From an uncultured Bacilli bacterium (GTDB taxonomy: Bacteria; Bacillota_I; Bacilli_A; RF39; UBA660), in NCBI GenBank assembly GCA_934096755.1, contig CAKOMU010000057.1, forward strand, positions 1 through 5,150: DNA of 5,150 nucleotides, read 5' to 3'. The notes under the pieces were generated by a model. The model did not search any database and was not told the origin of the DNA. It saw only the letters and a program-made list of their open reading frames with translations. This document shows positions 1 to 4,972 of the stretch, piece after piece. Each line of letters opens with the position of its first letter. The first letter of the stretch is position 1. Position numbers and translations under genes: made by a program.

Positions 1-3
1 GTA

Positions 4-12
4 TGATATAAT
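4..12 (+). promoter_or_regulatory. Extended -10 promoter element for the anchored DUF6273-like gene
   Basis: The bases read TG-A-TATAAT: a perfect -10 hexamer at 7-12 preceded by the TG of an extended -10. Transcription would start near base 19, leaving a leader of about 19 nt that carries the ribosome binding site AAAGGA (22-27), 10 nt before the ATG at 38. The -35 box would fall outside the window. The hexamer, its spacing and the RBS agree, but AT-rich DNA yields such matches easily. Confidence 0.6.
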
Positions 13-37
13 TAGAATAGGAAAGGATGATAAGTTA

Positions 38-814
38 ATGAATAAACAAAGCGAGATATCCAAAAATAAAAATGGTTTATTAGTAGTTATTGGTGTATTA
101 TTGGTTTTAGTATTGCTTTTAGGAGGATATATTCTTTATGATAAATTATTGAGTAACTCTGGCAATGCTAATGATGTAAAGATAGATAATAAAAAGAGTG
201 AAGATGATCAAAAAGTTACTTATAATTCTTATGAAGTGGGAGATAAAGTAAAAGTCAAATTAAATAATTCGTTAGAAATGGCATTTTATGTTTTAAAACA
301 ATCGACAGAAAATGAAGAATTTGTAACTTTATTTGCTGAAAAAAATATTGGTACGGGTGCCTTTAATAATGATTATAAAGATGGTAATGAATATAAAGGT
401 TCATTAATTGAGAGTGAACTAGGAAAATTAACCACTAATTGGACAAATGTGAAAGAAAAAAGATTGATTACTGTTGATGAAATAAAATCTACAGGGTTAA
501 CAGAAGTTCAAAATGAAGATAGATGTCAAGCTATAGAAGGTAGTTGTCCAGCTGATTATACTTATATTAAAGAAAATACATTTTTGTTATATCCAGATCA
601 ATATCATGAAACTTTCAAAACCTATGAAATGTATTGGACTATGACTAAAGTAGAAGATTCTACTACTCATGTTTATCATGTAGATTTAAGTGGGGGAATT
701 GATCGAAGTATTGTTGGTTATGAACCAGGTAGTGAGTGGAATAAAGATGGAAAGACATTTGAAAATTTTGGCATTAGACCAGTCATTGTTATTGCTAAAA
801 AATTTGTAAGTTAA
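38..814 (+). CDS. Membrane-anchored extracytoplasmic protein with DUF6273-like features
   Basis: A 258-residue protein of unknown function. Residues 1-12 are short, polar and lysine-containing, and 13-34 form one hydrophobic helix with no cleavage or lipobox cysteine. This predicts an uncleaved N-terminal anchor with the rest outside the cell. A polar linker (36-62) leads to a globular region starting YEVGDKVKV (65-73), followed by FYVLKQS and VTLFAEKNI (95-103). The C-terminus has a YWTMT stretch (199-203), then FGIRPVIVIAKK (244-255). As I know the family, the 'VGD ... WYVI ... VTLL' opening and 'WxxR/T ... G(V/I)RPxI' ending are typical of DUF6273-type domains of Bacillota surface proteins, thought related to the FGE/lectin-like fold. 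C163 and C170 could form a disulfide outside the cell. The start is supported by AAAGGA 10 nt upstream. It has its own promoter and terminator. The anchor is clear; the DUF6273 link is inference from motifs. Confidence 0.75.
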   Translation: MNKQSEISKNKNGLLVVIGVLLVLVLLLGGYILYDKLLSNSGNANDVKIDNKKSEDDQKVTYNSYEVGDKVKVKLNNSLEMAFYVLKQSTENEEFVTLFAEKNIGTGAFNNDYKDGNEYKGSLIESELGKLTTNWTNVKEKRLITVDEIKSTGLTEVQNEDRCQAIEGSCPADYTYIKENTFLLYPDQYHETFKTYEMYWTMTKVEDSTTHVYHVDLSGGIDRSIVGYEPGSEWNKDGKTFENFGIRPVIVIAKKFVS

Positions 815-821
815 AAGTATT

Positions 822-855
822 AAAATTCCATTTGGGTGTAAAAATGGAATTTTTT
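822..855 (+). terminator. Intrinsic terminator after the anchored protein gene
   Basis: A perfect 12-bp stem pairs AAAATTCCATTT (822-833) with AAATGGAATTTT (842-853) around an 8-nt loop, and a run of T continues to 855. It begins 7 nt after the TAA stop. This separates the first gene from the sigG operon. The A-rich left arm could also serve weakly on the other strand, but no minus-strand gene ends here. Confidence 0.88.
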
Positions 856-899
856 CATGTTTAAATGTCAAAACTAGAATTATTTAATAGCTTTTAAAT

Positions 900-930
900 G
901 TATAAATTATTATTGTTTTTGCCATAAATA
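900..930 (+). promoter_or_regulatory. Candidate SigF/SigG-type promoter for sigG
   Basis: A -35-like GTATA (900-904, within TGTATAA) is followed after 16 nt by GCCATAAATA (921-930). The SigF consensus as I know it is GYATA, 15-16 nt, GGnnAnAHTR; the match has two mismatches in the -10. The same bases read as a SigG-type promoter: TGTATA, 18 nt, CATAAAT, against CATnnTA. In B. subtilis sigG is transcribed from a SigF-dependent promoter, so this is the expected kind of site. A weak point is that a start about 7 nt after the -10 would put the RBS (936-941) almost at the 5' end of the mRNA. Confidence 0.4.
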
Positions 931-952
931 AGTAGAAAGGAATATACAGTGT

Positions 953-1729
953 ATGGCAAAATATAAAGTAGATATTACAGGCATAAATACTAGTAATCTT
1001 AAAGTTTTAAGTAATGAAGAAATGAATGAACTATTTGTAAGATTAAAAAATGGAGATTTAGATGCTAAAGAAAAATTAATTAATGGTAATTTAAAGTTAG
1101 TATTGAGTATTCTTAGAACTTTTAATAAAGGCAATGTCAATTTAGATGATTTATTTCAAGTGGGAGTAATTGGTTTAATTAAAGCAATTGATAACTTTGA
1201 TATCAGTTATGGTTTAAAATTATCGACTTATGCTGTTCCCTTAATTATTGGTGAAATAAAAAGATATTTAAGAGATAATATGGCATTAAGAGTGAGTAGA
1301 AGTACAAAAGACTTGGCGTATCAAATAATTAAATTTAAAGATGATTATATGTTGGAACATGGTGTGGAAGCTCCAGGGAGTGTAATTGCAAAGTCTTTGG
1401 GAATAGATGAATACATGGTTAATTATGCGATGGATGCTATGCGAGATCCTGCTAGTATTTTTGAACCAATTTATAATGATGGTGGCGATACTATTTATTT
1501 ATTTGATCAAATTGCAGATATTAAAGATAAAAATAGTGATAAAGATATGATTATTTCTTTGCGAAAAGCTTTATTAAAAATTAAAAGTAGAGAAAAGGAT
1601 GTTTTATTAGAAAGATTTATTGTTGGTAAAACCCAAATTGAAATTGCGGAAAATTTAGGTATTAGTCAAGCTCAAGTATCACGTATTGAAAAAAGTGCAA
1701 TTGAAAATGTAAGAAAATTGATTAAATAG
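953..1729 (+). CDS. sigG: RNA polymerase sporulation sigma factor SigG
   Basis: The late forespore sigma factor, which directs RNA polymerase to genes for spore maturation and germination. The 258 residues match the family's usual length (260 in B. subtilis) from end to end. The N-terminus KVDITGINTSNLKVL (5-19) parallels the SigG-specific KVEICGVDTSKLPVL of B. subtilis, which separates it from SigF. Region 2 covers about 65-109, with DDLFQVGVIGLIKAIDNFD then STYAVPLIIGEI and RYLRDN (core binding and -10 recognition). Region 3 includes FEPIYNDGGD (170-179), another SigG hallmark. Region 4 has the helix-turn-helix KTQIEIAENLGISQAQVSRIEK (226-247) for -35 recognition. The ATG at 953 has GAAAGGA (935-941) 11 nt upstream. 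It is the first gene of a probable four-gene operon. SpoIIGA and SigE, its usual upstream neighbours in Bacillus, are not immediately upstream here. Confidence 0.96.
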   Translation: MAKYKVDITGINTSNLKVLSNEEMNELFVRLKNGDLDAKEKLINGNLKLVLSILRTFNKGNVNLDDLFQVGVIGLIKAIDNFDISYGLKLSTYAVPLIIGEIKRYLRDNMALRVSRSTKDLAYQIIKFKDDYMLEHGVEAPGSVIAKSLGIDEYMVNYAMDAMRDPASIFEPIYNDGGDTIYLFDQIADIKDKNSDKDMIISLRKALLKIKSREKDVLLERFIVGKTQIEIAENLGISQAQVSRIEKSAIENVRKLIK

Positions 1730-1752
1730 TCATATAATTAAATGGTGATAAT

Positions 1753-1974
1753 ATGTATATAAGTGAATTGCAAAATAAAGATATCATAAGTATGAAAACA
1801 GGTGTTAATTTAGGAAGAATTGTTGATGCAATGGTTAATAGTGATGGATTAGTGGTTAATTTTGTGGCGGAAGATAAAAAAATGTTTCGTAAAGTTTTAA
1901 AAAATAGTGAAATAACTTTTAATTTTGGCGATATAGTGAAAATTGGTACAGATTGTATACTGGTAAATAAATGA
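1753..1974 (+). CDS. ylmC: YlmC/YmxH family PRC-barrel protein
   Basis: A 73-residue single-domain protein of the YlmC/YmxH family, small PRC-barrel beta proteins that usually lie next to sporulation or cell-division genes; their molecular job is unsettled. MYISELQNKDII (1-12), the NLGRIVDA turn (19-26) and the ending GDIVKIGTDCILV (59-71) parallel the 'SEFQxKDVV', 'LGxIxDI' and 'NIVKIGxDxILV' blocks of B. subtilis YlmC (81 residues). GGTGAT (1744-1749) lies just before the ATG; this RBS variant pairs with the inner part of the anti-SD, so its close spacing is normal. It starts 23 nt after the sigG stop with no terminator between, so it is probably co-transcribed. It ends in TGA. In Bacillus ylmC also follows closely on sigG, which strengthens the assignment. 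Confidence 0.85.
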   Translation: MYISELQNKDIISMKTGVNLGRIVDAMVNSDGLVVNFVAEDKKMFRKVLKNSEITFNFGDIVKIGTDCILVNK

Positions 1975-1980
1975 AATTTG

Positions 1981-1989
1981 TGTTAAGAT
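1981..1989 (+). promoter_or_regulatory. Possible internal extended -10 element at lspA
   Basis: TG-T-TAAGAT has the TG of an extended -10 and four of six consensus hexamer bases, including T1, A2 and T6. It ends 6 nt before the lspA ATG, so a transcript from it would start at or next to that ATG and be leaderless. There is no good -35 at 17 nt. This is a weak candidate, listed because lspA lacks a normally spaced RBS. Confidence 0.2.
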
Positions 1990-1995
1990 AGAGGC

Positions 1996-2466
1996 ATGAA
2001 AAAGAAAAGTTTAGTAATTGGATTGGTGATTTTTTTCTTGGATCAACTTATTAAGATAATTATTAATAAGTCTTTTTACTATGGTTTTTTAAAAACAATT
2101 GTCCCTAACTTTATTTATCTAACTAAAGTTTATAATAAAGGAGCAGCTTGGAGTACCTTTATGGGAGCAAGGTTATTTTTAATTGTTGTTTCGTTACTAG
2201 CGTTTGTTTTTATATGGGAATATCAAAAAAAATTTAAAAATAGCAAACGAAATGCATTAACTTTTGGCCTTATTTATGGCGGTTTATTAGGTAATTTGTG
2301 GGATAGAATAACACTTGGTTATGTAATTGATTATATAAAAGTGAATCTAGGAAGTTATAATTTTCCTATTTTTAATTTAGCAGATATGACGATTGTGGGT
2401 GGTTTTTTACTTCTCATGTATGCATTATTTAAAGGAGAAGATAGTTATGGAAATAAAAGTAAGTGA
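1996..2466 (+). CDS. lspA: Lipoprotein signal peptidase (signal peptidase II)
   Basis: An integral-membrane aspartyl protease that removes signal peptides from prolipoproteins after they are lipidated by Lgt. The 156 residues are the usual length. The conserved blocks are in order: DQLIK (16-20) in the first helix; NKGAAW (47-52); GGLLGNLWDR (95-104); IDY with catalytic Asp112; and FPIFNLADMTIVGG (123-136) with the second catalytic Asp130. Four membrane helices are visible (about 5-23, 59-75, 86-102, 131-146). The start is forced: an in-frame TAA lies at 1984-1986 and no other start codon intervenes. Yet the only RBS-like bases, AGAGG (1990-1994), end 1 nt before the ATG, which is too close. 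It lies 21 nt after ylmC, and its last 20 nt overlap the start of ylyB, so those two are probably translationally coupled. Confidence 0.96.
   Translation: MKKKSLVIGLVIFFLDQLIKIIINKSFYYGFLKTIVPNFIYLTKVYNKGAAWSTFMGARLFLIVVSLLAFVFIWEYQKKFKNSKRNALTFGLIYGGLLGNLWDRITLGYVIDYIKVNLGSYNFPIFNLADMTIVGGFLLLMYALFKGEDSYGNKSK
2431..2438 (+). promoter_or_regulatory. Ribosome binding site that sets the ylyB start
   Basis: AAAGGAGA lies 8 nt before the ATG at 2447, inside the end of lspA. It is a near-consensus Shine-Dalgarno site at ideal spacing. It favours 2447 over the in-frame ATGs at 2393 and 2420, which would add residues coded inside lspA that have no counterpart in the family. Confidence 0.85.
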
Positions 2467-3325
2467 TGGTGGATTAAGAATTGATAAATATTTGGCTTTA
2501 AATACTGATATAAGTCGAGAAAATATTATTAAGATGATTAAAGAAGAATATGTATTAGTTAATGATAAAAAAGTCAAACCTAGTTATTTAGTTAAAGAAA
2601 ATGATGTTATTTTAGTTAAAGATGGATTTATTAAACCAAATGTTTTAGAAGCCCAAAATATTCCTTTAGATATAGTTTATGAAGATGATTATTTGATGGT
2701 TATTAATAAGCCAAGTGGGTTGGTAGTACATCCTGGTAATGGAAATAAAAATAACACTTTAGTTAATGGGTTAATTAATTATACGAAAAATTTAAGTGAT
2801 AAAGAAGAATTTAGACCAGGAATAGTGCATCGTTTAGATAAAGATACTAGTGGTCTTATGATTGTAGTAAAAGATGATAAAGCGCACGAAATATTAGCTG
2901 ATGATTTTAAACATAAAAGAGTATATAGAGAATATGTGGCTCTTTTGGATGGTGTATTTCCTCAAGAAAAAGCTTATATTGATGCACCGATTGGAAGGGA
3001 TAAAAAAAGATTTGACCATATGTGTATTCGAAAAGATGGAAAATCAGCTCGAACTAATTTAGAAGTTATTAAAAGATTTAGTAAATATACATTAGTAAAA
3101 TTGGTTCTAGAAACCGGAAGAACACATCAAATTAGAGTGCATATGGCTTACATTGGTTATCCGGTTTTTAATGATCCCGTGTATGGAAAAAAAAGTGCGA
3201 CGGAATTTGGTCAGTTTTTACATTCGGCTTATCTTCGGTTTACACATCCTATAACTAAAGAAGTGTTGGAATTTAGAAAAGATTTACCAGAATATATGCA
3301 AAAATTTATTGATGAATTAGATTAA
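2447..3325 (+). CDS. ylyB: RluD-family 23S rRNA-type pseudouridine synthase (YlyB-like)
   Basis: Isomerises specific uridines in RNA to pseudouridine. E. coli RluD modifies helix 69 of 23S rRNA; the exact target of this homologue cannot be read from sequence. The 292 residues fit the family. An S4 RNA-binding domain is at the N-terminus (about 8-55, GGLRIDKYLA then VLVNDKKVKPSYLV). The catalytic domain follows: VINKPSGLVVHPG (85-97), the active-site block RPGIVHRLDKDTSG (123-136) with catalytic Asp131, and GRTHQIRVHMAYIGYPVFNDPVYG (224-247). All key motifs are intact. The start at 2447 is chosen from the RBS and from alignment of the S4 domain. It overlaps lspA by 20 nt, the same pair as lspA-ylyB in B. 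subtilis. Its 3' end overlaps the minus-strand gene by 20 nt, and no terminator is visible for it. Confidence 0.92.
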   Translation: MEIKVSDGGLRIDKYLALNTDISRENIIKMIKEEYVLVNDKKVKPSYLVKENDVILVKDGFIKPNVLEAQNIPLDIVYEDDYLMVINKPSGLVVHPGNGNKNNTLVNGLINYTKNLSDKEEFRPGIVHRLDKDTSGLMIVVKDDKAHEILADDFKHKRVYREYVALLDGVFPQEKAYIDAPIGRDKKRFDHMCIRKDGKSARTNLEVIKRFSKYTLVKLVLETGRTHQIRVHMAYIGYPVFNDPVYGKKSATEFGQFLHSAYLRFTHPITKEVLEFRKDLPEYMQKFIDELD

Positions 3326-3632
3326 CTAAAGATAATAAGAAAAAGTAAATGGTAAATAAATAGTACGGAAAGTAAAGAATAGGAATATGTTTTAAGTGTC
3401 TTTTTATTTCTTTAAAAAGACAAAAACTGAAAATGAGAAGAAAAAAAGAACTAAGGAACGCTAAAATGTAATTAGTGTAGTAGTATAAGAATAGAGTGGT
3501 TGAAAAATTAAGAAGATAATTAGATAGAATAAAGAACAAAATTGAGTTGTCAATTAAATGTTTTTGATTTAATTTTAAAATTATTTTGACGACCAAAAAT
3601 AAAGATATGGTGTAAAGAATATATTGGTACAT
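3306..3632 (-). CDS. Small four-helix membrane protein resembling a TspO/MBR protein lacking helix 1
   Basis: A 108-residue, very hydrophobic protein with four predicted helices (about 3-20, 30-51, 55-74, 84-106). The pattern ILYTISLFLV (5-14), LLNF (40-43), ILAFLSS (56-62), KEIKRH (74-79) and FPYYLF (88-93) matches in order and spacing the second to fifth helices of TspO/MBR (tryptophan-rich sensory) proteins, where the corresponding blocks are roughly ILYILMGIS, LNFxWS, LLAF and IPYLLW. TspO proteins are about 150-160 residues with five helices and bind porphyrins or other lipophilic ligands. Here helix 1 is missing and there is no tryptophan, including at the usual LNFxW and PYxxW sites. 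GAGGTG (minus strand, 3642-3637) lies 4 nt before the ATG, a good RBS, and no other gene covers 3326-3632. It is convergent with ylyB and divergent from the rhomboid gene. It may be a divergent family member, a shortened remnant, or an unrelated membrane protein. Confidence 0.6.
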   Translation of the reverse strand: MYQYILYTISLFLVVKIILKLNQKHLIDNSILFFILSNYLLNFSTTLFLYYYTNYILAFLSSFFLLIFSFCLFKEIKRHLKHIPILYFPYYLFTIYFFLLSLVNLIHQ

Positions 3633-3636
3633 GGGC

Positions 3637-3642
3637 CACCTC
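3637..3642 (-). promoter_or_regulatory. Ribosome binding site of the TspO-like gene
   Basis: Read on the minus strand this is GAGGTG, within AAAGAGGTGG (3645-3636), ending 4 nt before the ATG. This register pairs with the centre of the anti-SD, so the short gap is suitable. It is the main reason to believe this minus-strand frame is translated and that 3632 is its start. An in-frame TAA at 3662-3660 limits any upstream extension to ten codons. Confidence 0.6.
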
Positions 3643-3671
3643 TTTACTAAATATATGATTTATTGTAAAAT
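3643..3671 (+). promoter_or_regulatory. Candidate SigA-type promoter for the rhomboid gene
   Basis: TTTACT (3643-3648; four of six against TTGACA), a 17-nt spacer, then TAAAAT (3666-3671; five of six against TATAAT). A start near 3678 would leave a leader of about 16 nt carrying the RBS GAGGAG (3680-3685). Position and spacing are plausible, but AT-rich DNA makes such matches common. Confidence 0.4.
3662..3667 (-). promoter_or_regulatory. Candidate -10 box of the divergent TspO-like gene
   Basis: Read on the minus strand this is TACAAT, five of six to the -10 consensus, about 30 nt before the ATG at 3632. No convincing -35 lies 16-18 nt upstream, so it is weak. It overlaps the -10 proposed for the plus-strand rhomboid gene (3666-3671) by two bases. 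Confidence 0.25.
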
Positions 3672-3679
3672 ATTAGAAC

Positions 3680-3685
3680 GAGGAG
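3680..3685 (+). promoter_or_regulatory. Ribosome binding site that sets the rhomboid start
   Basis: GAGGAG ends 8 nt before the ATG at 3694 and only 2 nt before the in-frame ATG at 3688, so 3694 is the better start. The in-frame ATGs at 3631 and 3655 have no RBS, and a start at 3631 would lie upstream of the proposed promoter. Confidence 0.75.
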
Positions 3686-3693
3686 AGATGAAG

Positions 3694-4854
3694 ATGGCTT
3701 CAGTAATGATTCGTAAAAACGATCAAATTATGATGAGCTTGGTTCATTATTTTGTGACAAAACAAGATTATGCCCCAATACATGTTCAGGGAGTTAAAGA
3801 TGAGATATGGTTGGAAAATTTGAATGGACCTTATAGAATTATTAGAATTAGTTGTAATTCTATTATTAATGAAGAACAGTATAAATTTGATGTGTTTAAG
3901 ATGAAACATATTATGAAACAAATTAAAAAAAAGACTTTGTGTTGGAAAGTAAATGCTTTAAATATATGTTTGGATATGAGTCAAAAAGTAGATAAAACTG
4001 ATAATGATAATATAGAAACTATTAGTGTTAATAGTTTAAATGAATTGAAAAAAAATCCAGAAATAAATGAGGCTTTTCCTGATATGAAAAATAATTTAAT
4101 GGAATCTAAGGATGAGTTAGAATTAATTATAAATGTTACAAACGATATTAATGCCAAAACAGAACATGAAAATGAATTGTTTAATAAAGTATTTGCTCCT
4201 AAAAAAATAGTTTTTACTAATATTATAGTTTTATTATGTGTGGTAATGTATATTATTAGTGCTTTTATTAGTAAGAATTTCTTTATGTTTGATGTAAATA
4301 CTTTAGTTAAATTAGGAGCTAATAATTTATTGTTGGTGCAACAAGGACAAATCTGGCGACTATTTACCTGTGCATTTTTACATGTTGGTTTTATTCATTT
4401 AATTGTCAATATGTATTCTTTACTTGTTATTGGAACACAAGTGGAAACATTTATTGGTAAGTATAAGATGCTTTTTATTTATTTAGTTAGCATTATTACA
4501 GCTAGTTTACTGTCTTTAGTATTTGCTGAAAATAGTATTGTTTCAGTTGGAGCAAGTGGAGCTATATTTGGTTTGATGGGAGCATTACTTTATTTTGGAT
4601 ATCATTATAGATTATATTTAAGTAATGCGATTAGATATCAAATTGTTCCTATCATTTTATTAAATTTATTGATTGGTTTTTCTTTATCTGGTATAGACAA
4701 TGCGGCTCATATTGGAGGTCTTATTGGAGGATATTTAGCGGCTATGGCTATAGGTATACCTAATAAAAGTACTAAAAAAGATATGATAAATGGTTGGATA
4801 GTATTAATTCTATATATTGTATTTTTAAGTTTTGTTATATTTGGTTTAAAATAA
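3694..4854 (+). CDS. gluP: GluP/YqgP-like rhomboid intramembrane serine protease
   Basis: A 386-residue membrane protease that cuts transmembrane segments of other proteins. The cytosolic N-terminal part (about 1-165) carries DEIWLENL (36-43), like DEIWLE in B. subtilis YqgP. The rhomboid core (about 172-355) has GQIWRLFTCAFLH (218-230), the HxxxxHxxxN block His230-His235-Asn239, the nucleophile motif GASGAIFG with Ser288 (286-293), and DNAAHIGGLIGG (335-346) with the catalytic base His339. The Ser/His dyad is complete. A last helix follows (367-384). YqgP is about 507 residues and ends in TPR repeats; this protein stops just after the last helix, so the TPR part is absent. In B. subtilis YqgP works with FtsH to remove the MgtE magnesium transporter under manganese stress; whether that applies here is unknown. 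It appears to be a single-gene unit with its own promoter and terminator. Confidence 0.93.
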   Translation: MASVMIRKNDQIMMSLVHYFVTKQDYAPIHVQGVKDEIWLENLNGPYRIIRISCNSIINEEQYKFDVFKMKHIMKQIKKKTLCWKVNALNICLDMSQKVDKTDNDNIETISVNSLNELKKNPEINEAFPDMKNNLMESKDELELIINVTNDINAKTEHENELFNKVFAPKKIVFTNIIVLLCVVMYIISAFISKNFFMFDVNTLVKLGANNLLLVQQGQIWRLFTCAFLHVGFIHLIVNMYSLLVIGTQVETFIGKYKMLFIYLVSIITASLLSLVFAENSIVSVGASGAIFGLMGALLYFGYHYRLYLSNAIRYQIVPIILLNLLIGFSLSGIDNAAHIGGLIGGYLAAMAIGIPNKSTKKDMINGWIVLILYIVFLSFVIFGLK

Positions 4855-4887
4855 ATTAATTAATGAATAATGAGTGTAGTTGTTTTG

Positions 4888-4916
4888 AAAACACAGAAGT
4901 GTAATCTGTGTTTTTT
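4888..4916 (+). terminator. Intrinsic terminator after the rhomboid gene
   Basis: A perfect 9-bp stem pairs AAAACACAG (4888-4896) with CTGTGTTTT (4906-4914) around a 9-nt loop, with the T run continuing to 4916. It lies 33 nt after the rhomboid stop and insulates it from the next gene. Confidence 0.88.
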
Positions 4917-4934
4917 AGTGATTAAATTTTATGT

Positions 4935-4972
4935 TCAAAGTAAGTTAAAGTACTTGCGTGATCAAAGTAAGT
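4935..4972 (+). repeat. 11-bp direct repeat in the leader of the last gene
   Basis: TCAAAGTAAGT occurs at 4935-4945 and exactly again at 4962-4972, with a start-to-start distance of 27 bp. The core AAAGTA appears a third time at 4947-4952, 10 bp after the first copy (4937-4942) and 17 bp before the last (4964-4969). Between the repeats lies the palindrome AAGTACTT (4948-4955). The placement between a terminator and a gene suggests regulator binding sites, but this is inference from position. Confidence 0.5.

Noticed and set aside
686..871. Minus-strand open frame of 61 codons
   Set aside because: It runs antisense to the end of the first gene and through its terminator, and resembles no protein I recognise.
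910..1140. Minus-strand open frame of 76 codons over the start of sigG
   Set aside because: It is a shadow of the sigG coding region, which is conserved in the other frame.
1972..1974. Possible use of TGA as tryptophan, as in mycoplasmas
   Set aside because: No gene contains an internal in-frame TGA, tryptophans are TGG, and reading through the ylmC TGA adds only four residues.
2393..2446. Longer ylyB start adding 18 residues
   Set aside because: The extension lies wholly in lspA, has no RBS and no family counterpart; the ATG at 2447 has a strong, well-placed RBS.
3397..3422. Perfect 10-bp inverted repeat TGTCTTTTTA / TAAAAAGACA with a 6-nt loop, looking like a terminator
   Set aside because: It lies inside the coding region of the minus-strand TspO-like gene, has no T run after it on either strand, and is explained by Phe- and Lys-rich codons.
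3552..3574. All-AT 8-bp stem AATTAAAT / ATTTAATT with a T-rich loop
   Set aside because: It is within the minus-strand gene, contains no GC pair, and such stems arise often by chance at this base composition.
3631..3693. Longer rhomboid start adding 21 residues
   Set aside because: It has no RBS, would begin upstream of the proposed promoter, and is less likely than the ATG at 3694 behind GAGGAG.
3700..3921. Minus-strand open frame of 73 codons inside the rhomboid gene
   Set aside because: It is a shadow of the rhomboid N-terminal domain, whose own frame has family matches.
4881..4893. Dyad TGTTTTGAAAACA just before the second terminator
   Set aside because: The central gap is one base, so it cannot form an RNA hairpin, and it overlaps the left arm of a better stem. 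It may be an operator, but nothing else supports that.
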